Origin: Anseongella ginsenosidimutans
GTDB lineage: Bacteria; Bacteroidota; Bacteroidia; Sphingobacteriales; Sphingobacteriaceae
Assembly (NCBI RefSeq): GCF_008033235.1
Contig: NZ_CP042432.1
Location: forward strand, 806,001 to 870,000
Direction: 5' to 3'
Length of the DNA: 64,000 nucleotides
Positions 8,484 through 16,770 of this stretch are shown here, in pieces. Made by a program: the position numbers and the translations under genes. The notes under the pieces were generated by a model, which was not told the DNA's origin, did not search any database, and saw only the letters and a program-made list of their open reading frames with translations. Position 1 is the stretch's first letter, and each line of letters starts with the position of its first letter.

Positions 8484-8534
8484 TTCAAAAAGTTTAATGC
8501 TAATTTAGTATTTTCATTCAATAATCAGACCATT

Positions 8535-9329
8535 ATGCAATCCAGTCACCAAATAGACTATTACATTCACGGCGAAGAAATGCAGCTGGTGGAAATCGAA
8601 CTCGACCCGCAGGAAAGCGTGATCGCCGAATCCGGCAGCTTCCTGATGATGGAGGACGGCGTCCAGATGCAAACTATTTTCGGCGATGGTTCAGGGCAGC
8701 AGCAGAACGGCTTCCTGGGAAAACTATTCTCTGCCGGGAAACGTATTTTGACGGGAGAGAGTCTGTTCATGACCGTTTTCACCAATGCAGGGCAGGGAAA
8801 GAAAAGAGTCTCCTTCGCCGCGCCTTATTCCGGTAAGATCATCCCCCTTGACCTTGCGGTACTCGGCGGCAAAATAATCTGCCAGAAAGATGCCTTTCTA
8901 TGTGCTGCCCGCGGCATTTCGGTGGGCATTGAATTCCAGCGGAAACTGGGTTCCGGCCTGTTCGGCGGGGAAGGATTTATCATGCAGAAAGTGGAAGGGG
9001 ACGGCATTGCCTTTGTACATTCAGGCGGCTACGTGTTTGAAAAGGACCTGCAGGCGGGCGAAGTGCTTAAAGTGGATACCGGCTGCGTCGTCGCCTATAC
9101 CCCTTCCGTCGATTTTGATATCCAGTTCGTGGGAGGCGTCAGGAATACCATTTTTGGCGGGGAAGGCTTGTTTTTCGCCACGCTGCGCGGACCAGGCCGC
9201 GTATGGATACAATCGCTGCCTATCAGCCGCCTGGCCAACCGCGTCCTGGAATATGCCAAGAGCGGATGGGGCCGGAAAGAAGAAGGAGGCGTATTGGGCA
9301 GCCTGGGTAACCTGCTTGATGGCAGGTAG
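8535..9329 (+). CDS. TIGR00266/AIM24 family protein
   Basis: The 264-residue product is rich in beta-strands and glycine, with the family's repeated-barrel pattern: ESGSFLMMEDGVQM near the start, GKIIPLDLAVLGGKIICQKDAFLCA in the middle and FFATLRGPGRVWIQSLPISRLA near the end. The family is related to mitochondrial AIM24 and its bacterial role is not established. No signal peptide or membrane segment is visible, so it is probably cytoplasmic. It stands alone; the next gene converges on it with one base between the stops. Confidence 0.88.
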   Translation: MQSSHQIDYYIHGEEMQLVEIELDPQESVIAESGSFLMMEDGVQMQTIFGDGSGQQQNGFLGKLFSAGKRILTGESLFMTVFTNAGQGKKRVSFAAPYSGKIIPLDLAVLGGKIICQKDAFLCAARGISVGIEFQRKLGSGLFGGEGFIMQKVEGDGIAFVHSGGYVFEKDLQAGEVLKVDTGCVVAYTPSVDFDIQFVGGVRNTIFGGEGLFFATLRGPGRVWIQSLPISRLANRVLEYAKSGWGRKEEGGVLGSLGNLLDGR

Positions 9330-9330
9330 C

Positions 9331-9702
9331 TTAGAGCCGGCAAATTTCCTTTTGTTCTCTTAAACGGTCAATAAAATCGTTTAAGATCGGATCGTTTTCT
9401 TTATCTTCCTGAACGATCAGCGTAAAATACCGTGATTCCTTAAAGCCCGGAAGCTTTATATTAACTCCTACAAAGGGATAATAGAAAAAAGCTATTTCCT
9501 CCCAGTCTATATAGGTTTCCGAATCGCCATCCATCAACTTTATCCACTCTTCGCTAAAAAAGATCTCTTCCGGGTTCAGGAATAGCTGGTGCTTTTTCTC
9601 GTTCAGCCATTCCGGTCCGGCCAGGGCCTCTGCCGTTTTATTTAAGGCCTGGCCGGCCGAGCTGTTAAAAATTTGAAATAAGTTAAGTAGAATTTCCTTC
9701 AT
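9331..9702 (-). CDS. Hypothetical protein, 123 residues
   Basis: I do not recognise a family. The product is acidic and soluble, has no signal peptide, and contains aromatic-rich segments (ETYIDWEEIAFFYYPFVGVNI, residues about 60-80) followed by ESRYFTLIVQEDKENDP. The reading frame is clean, codon use matches the neighbours and the start ATG is unambiguous, so a real gene is likely. It faces away from the propeller-sensor kinase gene at 9915 across a 212-bp AT-rich gap. That gap contains a small inverted repeat (TAGTAA-AA-TTACTA, 9815-9828). Confidence 0.6.
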   Translation of the reverse strand: MKEILLNLFQIFNSSAGQALNKTAEALAGPEWLNEKKHQLFLNPEEIFFSEEWIKLMDGDSETYIDWEEIAFFYYPFVGVNIKLPGFKESRYFTLIVQEDKENDPILNDFIDRLREQKEICRL

Positions 9703-9914
9703 TGCATATGTTCCGTTTAGTTAATCTATTCTGGTCATCTAAATTTCTGAATAACAATTCGTTCACAGTATAGTAAAGTTTGGAATTCGCTATAGAAATA
9801 ATTGAAAAGGTTTATAGTAAAATTACTACATGGAAAACTTATAAAATCAAAGCCAACCGAACATTAGGTTTATGTTTAGCAATGTGATAATTTTAAACAC
9901 TCTTATTTTCCACT

Positions 9915-12900
9915 ATGACAAAATTTTTTACGATTACGCATTGTATTCTTTTTACGCTCGTACTGCTCACGCGGACAGTAAGCTCGGCACCCGGTCCCGA
10001 TAGCAGTTCCTTTTATATTCAGCATTTTACCAGTGAAAATGGATTGCCGCAGAACAGTGTAAAATCCATTGCGCAGGATGCAAATGGCTTTATCTGGATG
10101 GCTACAGAAGGGGGGCTGGTACGTTTTGACGGAAGGGATTTTAATATTTATACGAGCAAACAGCTACCGGTTAAATCCAACAGGATCCGGGAAATGATCC
10201 GCGGGCTGAAAAGCGGGAACTTGTATGCCGTTGCTGAAGACTACCGGCTTATTCGCATCGCAGAGTCAAAAGTATCGCTGCTTCCGAAGATTAATAAAAG
10301 CTACTCATCTTTTGCTATCAGGCCGGGTGACTCCGTTATCGCCTACCGTTCAATTGGGATGCCGAATATGTATGCTGAATTTATCACAAAAAACATACAC
10401 TACCAGCTTCCGCTGGGCCCTCATCGATACTTCTTAGCGGATGCCGATACTGTACGGTATTATGAGAAGGGGCAGGAACAATGGCATGTTCCCTTTCAAA
10501 ACGAGAACTACCTGCATTTTTTTACGATCGGCGAGCAACTATATTACCTGGATAATGACGCCGCGATAACGGTCATACGTCGGGATACCTTGCTAACCTC
10601 TCCGCTTGAAGGCGATATCATTTACAATGCTGCTTATCGTGAAAAGCAGGCGGCGCTGTATTGGAATGTGGTATCCGGCGATGTATTCCTTTACCTGAAC
10701 AAATGCCTTTACCTTCTGGAAGAACGGTCCGGAGGGCGGCTGCATACCCGGTTGATCCTTCCGGATTTTGATTTCAACCTAAATAACGTGTATTCGGTTC
10801 ACTATGACAGGAAAAACGAGCGGCTTTTCCTGGGCAGCCAGACAAAAGGCTTATTTGTGATAAAACGAAGAGGCTTCCTTACTCTTACTGCGGGGAAAGA
10901 CGGTCCCGGCGGCGCTGCCTTTTATGCCCAGACAGCTTATCCTGAAAACAAAGTATTGACGGACAAAGGGACTATTTTTGGTTTGGAAGGTTTCGCGGGA
11001 TACCTGCCCCTGGTTGCCCGTCACGGCGACAGTCACAGTATTATAACTGACCCCGCGGGTAATATCTGGCGAAAAAAACTGTATCAGGTTTCGAAATTAT
11101 CACCCGATGGCCGGCTGTTAAAGAAGTTTATTCTGCCTGATTATACCGCTCAACTGTACAGAGACCGGAACGGCGGCATTTGGATTGGAACCGTCAGCAA
11201 CGGTCTTTATTATTTAGATACATTGGAAAAGGAAGTGCGGCATATTCTTCCGGTCAGCAGTGAAATCACCTATATGAAAGAGGATGCTGACGGCAATTTA
11301 TGGGTGGGTACCAAATCAGGATTGTACAGGCTGCTTCTTCCTGAAATGAAGCTGGATTCTGTCGGGGGGCTCGAATCAAAATATATCAGGAGTATCTATC
11401 TCCCGGAACCGGATCAGCTCTGGCTTACTACCGCCGAAAGCGGCATATATCTTTACAGAGACGGAAAGCTCACTAATTTCCCCCTTGATAAACATGGCTA
11501 CCTGGCAAGTTCGCACTGTATATTGGAGGATGAGCAGGGGTATTTTTGGATAACCACCAACCGCGGCCTGTTCCAGACAACAAAAAAAGATTTGGTGGAC
11601 TTTGCTGATGGAAAGTCGGATAAGGTATTTTATGTCTACTACGGCAAAGAGGCTGGCTTCAACACCAACGAGTTCAACGGCGGGTGCCAACCCTGTGGAT
11701 TAGCCCTTGAGAACGGCTATTTCTCCTTTCCCTCCCTTAACGGAATGGTATGGTTCAGGCCGGGGGATGTCCGGGCAGAGCTTCCGCTGAATGATATTTA
11801 TATTACAAAAATTGAAATAGACAGTATTGTCAGGGCCGCGGAAGATACGTTAAATCTAAAATCGCATTTCAACAGGATGCAAATATTCTTTACTACGCCC
11901 TATTTCGGAAACCCCTATAATCTTTCATTTAAATACCAATTGAAAGGCCCTTCCGGCTCCAATGACTGGCTGGACGTCGAAAGCGGCAATATGATCTCCT
12001 TCTCCTCAATGCCATCCGGCACTTACAGGCTGACAATTCGAAAACAAAAAGGATTTGATGCCGCCGGCTACACAGAGAAACAGCTGGTAATAATTATTCC
12101 TCCTGTGTTTTACGAAACCTGGTGGTTCAAATTACTGGTAGTCCTTGGCGCTTTCTTACTTGTACTGCTCTATATCCGTTTTCGCCTGAACAATATCAAA
12201 CGGCAGAATGAGGAACTTGAAAGGCGGATTGCCGAACGCACCCTGAAATTAAAAGAAACTATTTTTGCCGAACAAGCCTCGAAGGACAAACTCCGGCAGC
12301 AGAATTATATGCAGCAGCGGCTGCTCGCCGCGATTACGCATGACATTAAAAGCCCGCTCCAATATCTTGTCATGGCTGCCAAAGCCTTACATGAAAACTT
12401 CCCTGCCCGCGATGGAAACGTGGAAGATGATTTGGAGAGGATCTACAGGTCTTCATCCCGGGTTTTTCACTTTACGGAAAACCTGGTCCGTTATATGAAG
12501 GTGAACATGGCCGGCGCCAGGCTGAACAACGGCCCGGTCAACCTGCGCGGCCTCATCAACGAAAAGATCGATATTTTTTCGGAAATGGCCGAATCAAAGG
12601 GAAACAAGATCCATAATGATGTAGACTGTTCAATTTCCCTTCGCACCAACGGGCAGCTGCTGGGTATTGTCATTCACAACCTGTTGGATAACGCCATTAA
12701 ATTCACCCGTTCGGGACAAATCCGCTTTTCAAGTGTGCAAACCAACGGACAGCTGAAGATCATCCTTGAAGACACGGGCAAGGGCATATCCTCCGAAATG
12801 ATGGATTGGTGCAATAACTTTAAAGCAATGAACGCGGAACCTGAAACCGACCTGTCGCATAAAGGGCTTGGGCTGACCATCGTCATTGAACTGCTGGACA

Positions 12901-12965
12901 TGATAGACGGAAAGCTGTTTATTGCAAAAAGAGAACAGGGAACCCGGATTGAACTCACACTATAA
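9915..12965 (+). CDS. Two-component sensor kinase with periplasmic beta-propeller and Y_Y_Y domain
   Basis: The 1016-residue protein starts with a signal peptide (about residues 1-26). A long periplasmic region of regulator-propeller repeats follows (FIWMATEGGLVRFDG, GIWIGTVSNGLYYLD, NLWVGTKSGLYRL, YFWITTNRGLFQT), then a Y_Y_Y-type domain (about 650-735). One transmembrane helix (WWFKLLVVLGAFLLVLLYI) and a coiled coil lead to HisKA with ITHDIKSP (H809) and an HATPase (NLLDNAIKFT, EDTGKGIS, GLGLTIV). Hybrid kinases with this sensor usually carry a fused receiver and AraC domain for glycan sensing; both are absent here. It converges with the NarL-type regulator gene at 12979, its likely partner, 13 bp away. 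Confidence 0.9.
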   Translation: MTKFFTITHCILFTLVLLTRTVSSAPGPDSSSFYIQHFTSENGLPQNSVKSIAQDANGFIWMATEGGLVRFDGRDFNIYTSKQLPVKSNRIREMIRGLKSGNLYAVAEDYRLIRIAESKVSLLPKINKSYSSFAIRPGDSVIAYRSIGMPNMYAEFITKNIHYQLPLGPHRYFLADADTVRYYEKGQEQWHVPFQNENYLHFFTIGEQLYYLDNDAAITVIRRDTLLTSPLEGDIIYNAAYREKQAALYWNVVSGDVFLYLNKCLYLLEERSGGRLHTRLILPDFDFNLNNVYSVHYDRKNERLFLGSQTKGLFVIKRRGFLTLTAGKDGPGGAAFYAQTAYPENKVLTDKGTIFGLEGFAGYLPLVARHGDSHSIITDPAGNIWRKKLYQVSKLSPDGRLLKKFILPDYTAQLYRDRNGGIWIGTVSNGLYYLDTLEKEVRHILPVSSEITYMKEDADGNLWVGTKSGLYRLLLPEMKLDSVGGLESKYIRSIYLPEPDQLWLTTAESGIYLYRDGKLTNFPLDKHGYLASSHCILEDEQGYFWITTNRGLFQTTKKDLVDFADGKSDKVFYVYYGKEAGFNTNEFNGGCQPCGLALENGYFSFPSLNGMVWFRPGDVRAELPLNDIYITKIEIDSIVRAAEDTLNLKSHFNRMQIFFTTPYFGNPYNLSFKYQLKGPSGSNDWLDVESGNMISFSSMPSGTYRLTIRKQKGFDAAGYTEKQLVIIIPPVFYETWWFKLLVVLGAFLLVLLYIRFRLNNIKRQNEELERRIAERTLKLKETIFAEQASKDKLRQQNYMQQRLLAAITHDIKSPLQYLVMAAKALHENFPARDGNVEDDLERIYRSSSRVFHFTENLVRYMKVNMAGARLNNGPVNLRGLINEKIDIFSEMAESKGNKIHNDVDCSISLRTNGQLLGIVIHNLLDNAIKFTRSGQIRFSSVQTNGQLKIILEDTGKGISSEMMDWCNNFKAMNAEPETDLSHKGLGLTIVIELLDMIDGKLFIAKREQGTRIELTL

Positions 12966-12978
12966 GCAGCCCTGCCGG

Positions 12979-13611
12979 TCAGGAATAATCATAGATCCTG
13001 TACTTTTCTATCAGCTCCGCGATATTGGAAACGGCAAGTTTTTCAAATATCCGGTATTTATGCGTACCCACGGTAGAAGTATGAAGATTCAGCTTCTCAG
13101 CGATCGCCGTCTGGCTGATACCCATGACGAGCATCCTGGCTACTTCCGTTTCCCGGTCTGAGAGTTCCGCCAGCGGGTTGTTCATATTCACTTCCTTCCT
13201 GATCATTCCCTGCAGGAAATATTCCCTTATATTCTGACTCATATAATGTTTTCCGGAAAGGATCGTGTTTACCGCGCTCTTAACTTCCACGGGAGATGTA
13301 TCCTTCTGCAGGTAGCCGTCCGCGCCGGCTTTAAAATACCTGGTGGCATACAATTCTTCGCTGAAGGCAGAAAAAACCAGGACCTTTATATCGGGCTGTT
13401 TTGACTTAACAGTGCTGATCATCTGGAAATTATTACCTCCGGGGATATTAATATCCAGGATGAGCAGGTCAATTATATGTGCATTTAATAAACGGATCGT
13501 TTCATCGAAATCTTCAGCCTCATGTATGGTGCTTCCGGGGTCGATTTCTTTGATGATCTGGCTAACTCCGAGCCGGATGATCCCATGGTCGTCTGCGATC
13601 AATACTTTCAT
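12979..13611 (-). CDS. NarL/LuxR-type response regulator
   Basis: A 210-residue transcription regulator. The receiver has DD at 7-8, phosphoacceptor D53 in LLILDINIPGG and the lysine in GYLQKDTS. The C-terminal LuxR helix-turn-helix (about 145-205) reads LSDRETEVARMLVMGISQTAIAEKLN then TVGTHKYRIFEKL. It lies downstream of the OmpA-like gene in the same orientation but has its own likely promoter: TATGTTTG on the minus strand at 13653-13660, with a perfect inverted repeat at 13680-13699 over the -33 region. It is a close paralogue of the regulator at 25628-26284 (shared LDINIPGG, LRYLKTGIDGYLQK-like segment and IFEKL). The partner kinase is probably the one at 9915. Confidence 0.92.
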   Translation of the reverse strand: MKVLIADDHGIIRLGVSQIIKEIDPGSTIHEAEDFDETIRLLNAHIIDLLILDINIPGGNNFQMISTVKSKQPDIKVLVFSAFSEELYATRYFKAGADGYLQKDTSPVEVKSAVNTILSGKHYMSQNIREYFLQGMIRKEVNMNNPLAELSDRETEVARMLVMGISQTAIAEKLNLHTSTVGTHKYRIFEKLAVSNIAELIEKYRIYDYS

Positions 13612-13679
13612 GTCTTTTTATAGTATCCATAAGAGGTGCATTGGTGCAAAAGCAAACATACTAATATGATCGCACGGAT

Positions 13680-13699
13680 TAATGACATATACGTCATTA
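13680..13699. promoter_or_regulatory. Perfect 7-6-7 inverted repeat in the regulator promoter
   Basis: TAATGACATATACGTCATTA has perfect 7-bp arms. It lies 20 bp upstream of the -7 box TATGTTTG (13653-13660, minus) of the response regulator gene, over the expected -33 position. It is a candidate NarL/LuxR-type operator, possibly autoregulatory. Confidence 0.4.
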
Positions 13700-13787
13700 A
13701 ATTTAATTCGTAAAACGTAAAGAACCACTCTTTTAAGGAGCAGCTCTTTACCGTCATGACCCGTTGAGGCCAGGATCTGTCGTTTGG

Positions 13788-15761
13788 CTATTTCTTCAGA
13801 ATGGTGAATTCGGTTCTCCGGTTTAGCTGGTGCGCCTCCACAGAACAAGCAACGCCATTTGAACATTTGTTGACCAGGCGGGTTTCGCCGTAGCCCCGGG
13901 CTTCTAACCGTTCGGCGGCTATGCCCTTTTCAACCAGGTAAGCAACAGCCGATTCAGCCCTTCTCTGGGACAAGGCCATATTATAGGAATCGCTTCCCCT
14001 CGAATCGGTATGGGAGCTGAGTTCAATGGAAATGGTCGGGTATTCCTTCAGCAGGGCTACCAGCTTATCCAGTTCAAGGGCGGCATCCTCCCGTATATTG
14101 GATTTATCAAAGTCGTAGTAGATATTCTCCAGGACAAAGGTTTGCCCGGGGTACAATGACTCCAGGAACAGGTCCCGCTCCAGCGTTGTTGAGGCTTCAA
14201 GGCCGGCCGTGAAGGCATCTTCCGCCTTGTGTAACTGGTATTCATCCATTTCCGCCCGTACCCTGTACCGGGCATCCGGCGCCAGCTCAAAGCGATAGTT
14301 ACCGTCGGCGTCCGTCCGGGTAGTGAACTCTTCCCGGGTATCCAGGTTGGTAAGGATCACTTTGGCGCCGGCCAGCGGTTCTTTAGTCCTAAGCGTGAGA
14401 ACCTGGCCTTCCAGGGCAAAATGAAGCACTTTTTTTATCGTGAAGTAGTAGATATCATCATCTCCGCGGCCCTCCCTGCGATCGGATGTGAGGTAACCGG
14501 TTTCCTCGGTAAAGTAACGGAAGGTAAGGTCATCGTGAGAAGAATTGACCGGGTATCCCATGTTCCGGGGCGAAGCAAAAGAATTGCCGGACGCACTTGC
14601 ATGGAAAATATCCAGGCCGCCCATGCCGGCATGCCCTTTCGAAGAAAAATACAGGTTGCCTTCCTGGTCAAGGGCCGGGGTACGTTCATCGGCGGCGGTA
14701 TTGATCTCCGGACCCAGGTTTTCCGCCTCTCCCCAGGAACCGTCATCCATACGGCGGCACACGTAAATATCCGTTCCGCCCAGCCCGCCTTCCATGTCGG
14801 AGACAAAATACAGAGTTTGCCCGTCAGAGCTGATATAAGGGTCGCTTACCGACCAGTTCAGCCCGTTATTGTATCGGAAAGGAACGGGGTCCGACCAGTT
14901 TTCGCCTTCCTTTTTAACAGAATAAATCTCGATGGTAATGGTGCTGGGCACTCCCCGCTTTGTTTTCCCCAGCTTTTCGGGAAGGCGGGTCAGGGCAAAG
15001 AAAAGTTCTTCGCCGCCGGCGGTCGCGCTCACGGCGCAGATATGATAATCGGTATTCGCCTGGATGGGAAAGCGCTCTACGCTTCCGCCGGCCGATTGGT
15101 ATAACCTGTAATATTTATGGCCTGTCCATCCGTATATCTTCCGGTTAGGACTTTTACCCCTGTCAAACCTGAGAAAAGGCCGTCGGCTAACCGTTTCCGC
15201 CACTTCTTCCGCGGCTTCCCTGTCAGAAGCAAACAACAGCATGTCCTTATAGGGAACGGCGCCCCAGTCGGAATATTCCGTATTCAATTCCGGTTTCGCG
15301 GTGACTTCTGCCGGGCCTGGGTTATCCAACCAAACCAGTGCGGAATCGCAGGAAGCAATCCGCGCCTGTAATAAGGCTTCGTTCGTTTCTACGGGCATAG
15401 CCGCATACCGTTCATACTGCTCCTTCGCTTCGGCATATTTCCGGTTATTCTGCAGTAACTCCGCATAACGAAATACATGAACAGCTTCATGTTCCGGGAA
15501 CGCGACAACCTGCGCATACCAATTCTCCGCTTCGGCATAGGAACGGGTAAGCCGGTAACATTCCGCCAGCCGTTCGGTAGCATGAAAGGTTTCCTTCTTA
15601 TCCAGCGCCTTTTTATAAAGTTCAATGGCCATCGTATAATCGAACAATTCATAATGTTCGTCAGCCTCTTTAAGTACATACTGCGCCTTTACATCCGTAT
15701 ACGAGGCCAGGATGACGGCGGTGAAGACTAGCGGGAGTAATTGCTTTCTCATGTTCATCAT
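13788..15761 (-). CDS. OmpA family protein with TPR, PD40 propeller and carboxypeptidase-like domain
   Basis: A 657-residue envelope protein associated with type IX secretion loci. A signal peptide (about 1-26, ending DVKAQ) is followed by TPR-like helices (30-150) and PD40/WD40-like beta-propeller repeats (about 165-435: SDPYISSDGQTLYFVSDMEGGLGGTDIYV, LYFSSKGHAGMGGLDIF). A CarboxypepD_reg-like Ig fold (about 450-535) and a C-terminal OmpA peptidoglycan-binding domain (545-655, YYDFDKSNIREDAALELDKL, SHTDSRGSDSYNMALSQRRA) complete it. The start lies 2 bp after the PorP/SprF stop, so it is the third gene of the adhesin operon. It probably anchors the outer-membrane partner to the wall. Confidence 0.92.
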   Translation of the reverse strand: MMNMRKQLLPLVFTAVILASYTDVKAQYVLKEADEHYELFDYTMAIELYKKALDKKETFHATERLAECYRLTRSYAEAENWYAQVVAFPEHEAVHVFRYAELLQNNRKYAEAKEQYERYAAMPVETNEALLQARIASCDSALVWLDNPGPAEVTAKPELNTEYSDWGAVPYKDMLLFASDREAAEEVAETVSRRPFLRFDRGKSPNRKIYGWTGHKYYRLYQSAGGSVERFPIQANTDYHICAVSATAGGEELFFALTRLPEKLGKTKRGVPSTITIEIYSVKKEGENWSDPVPFRYNNGLNWSVSDPYISSDGQTLYFVSDMEGGLGGTDIYVCRRMDDGSWGEAENLGPEINTAADERTPALDQEGNLYFSSKGHAGMGGLDIFHASASGNSFASPRNMGYPVNSSHDDLTFRYFTEETGYLTSDRREGRGDDDIYYFTIKKVLHFALEGQVLTLRTKEPLAGAKVILTNLDTREEFTTRTDADGNYRFELAPDARYRVRAEMDEYQLHKAEDAFTAGLEASTTLERDLFLESLYPGQTFVLENIYYDFDKSNIREDAALELDKLVALLKEYPTISIELSSHTDSRGSDSYNMALSQRRAESAVAYLVEKGIAAERLEARGYGETRLVNKCSNGVACSVEAHQLNRRTEFTILKK

Positions 15762-15763
15762 CC

Positions 15764-16732
15764 TTAAAAATATCTGGGGTTTAACATTCTGGTATCTTTC
15801 AGTTTAAAGTAGTAGCCAAGGGATATTTCGTGCGTGCCCCCGCTTAAACCCTGTAAAGGCTCCAAGGAATAATCATAAGCATAACCTATATGCAGCGATG
15901 GGGTAGCGAAAACTTCCGCCATAAACACAATGGAATTGCTTTTATACAGGTCGCCCTGGAGATAGCTTTTATCGTAAAGGCCCACAGCAGTCCGGTAAGA
16001 AGCGCCCACCCAAAGCCTTTCGGCCAGCAGCACGAAAGTATTCAAATCAAGGCTGGTGGGCCCTCCCCTGTCATCCTTCAGGAGGAAGGAAGGTTTGAAC
16101 TGCACCTGCTGGGAAACCGGCAGCAGCACGCCGGCGGTAAGGTAATAATGGTGCTTCGGTTTCGGAATATACTGATGATCCTGCATCTTCACATGGGCGG
16201 AGATCAGGTTTTCCACCGAAAAACCGGCGTACCAGCGATCGTTGGAATAGAAAACGCCGGCCCTTGCATCGGGAAGAATATTCCGGATCATGCCGGTAGG
16301 CTGCTCCGGTTCAGGAGTATTCGGGTTCAGCATGGATCCGTCCAGCCCCAGCTGCACCAGCCCGATGCCCAGCCCGAAAGCAAGCCGCGAAGAGCCGTCT
16401 TCGCTGGTCCTGAGCCGGTAAGCATAATCAAGATAAGCGGACAAATTGCTTTGCGCGCCCAGCTTATCGCTCGCAAGCTGGAATGCCAGGCCCACGTTTC
16501 CTTCATTCGCGATGGCATCCACCGCCAGCGACATGCTTTCGGGCGCTCCCTCGATCCCTGTCCATTGGTTGCGGTAAAACCCGTGTACATGCAGCTGCTC
16601 CTTATAGCCTGCGTAGGCGGGGTTGATATAAATGCCGTTAAACATGTACTGGCTATATTGAGCGCTCTGCTGGGCAAGGGCCGCAAATCCCTGGAACAGG
16701 AAGAATGCTATAAATATATTCCGTTTCATCAT
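15764..16732 (-). CDS. PorP/SprF family type IX secretion membrane protein
   Basis: A predicted outer-membrane beta-barrel of about 320 residues. Members of this family assist secretion or surface anchoring of large proteins that carry a CHU_C-type C-terminal domain. A signal peptide (MMKRNIFIAFFLFQGFAALAQ) is followed by the typical AQYSQYMFNGIYINPAYAGY start and ends in Gly/Tyr-rich strands (HEISLGYYFKL). Start 16732 fits the signal peptide. An in-frame ATG at 16774 overlaps the adhesin stop as ATGA and may couple translation, but it would add 14 unusual residues. The gene is sandwiched between the adhesin and OmpA genes, as in many Bacteroidota. Confidence 0.9.
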   Translation of the reverse strand: MMKRNIFIAFFLFQGFAALAQQSAQYSQYMFNGIYINPAYAGYKEQLHVHGFYRNQWTGIEGAPESMSLAVDAIANEGNVGLAFQLASDKLGAQSNLSAYLDYAYRLRTSEDGSSRLAFGLGIGLVQLGLDGSMLNPNTPEPEQPTGMIRNILPDARAGVFYSNDRWYAGFSVENLISAHVKMQDHQYIPKPKHHYYLTAGVLLPVSQQVQFKPSFLLKDDRGGPTSLDLNTFVLLAERLWVGASYRTAVGLYDKSYLQGDLYKSNSIVFMAEVFATPSLHIGYAYDYSLEPLQGLSGGTHEISLGYYFKLKDTRMLNPRYF

Positions 16733-16770
16733 CTTGATTGATTTAAATGCGGTGTTCATTAAATTAATCC

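Noticed and set aside
14421-15104. 227-codon plus-strand frame
   Set aside because: Antisense shadow of the OmpA-like gene, a result of GC-rich codons.
15890-16741. 283-codon plus-strand frame
   Set aside because: Antisense to the PorP/SprF gene, which has a clear family match.
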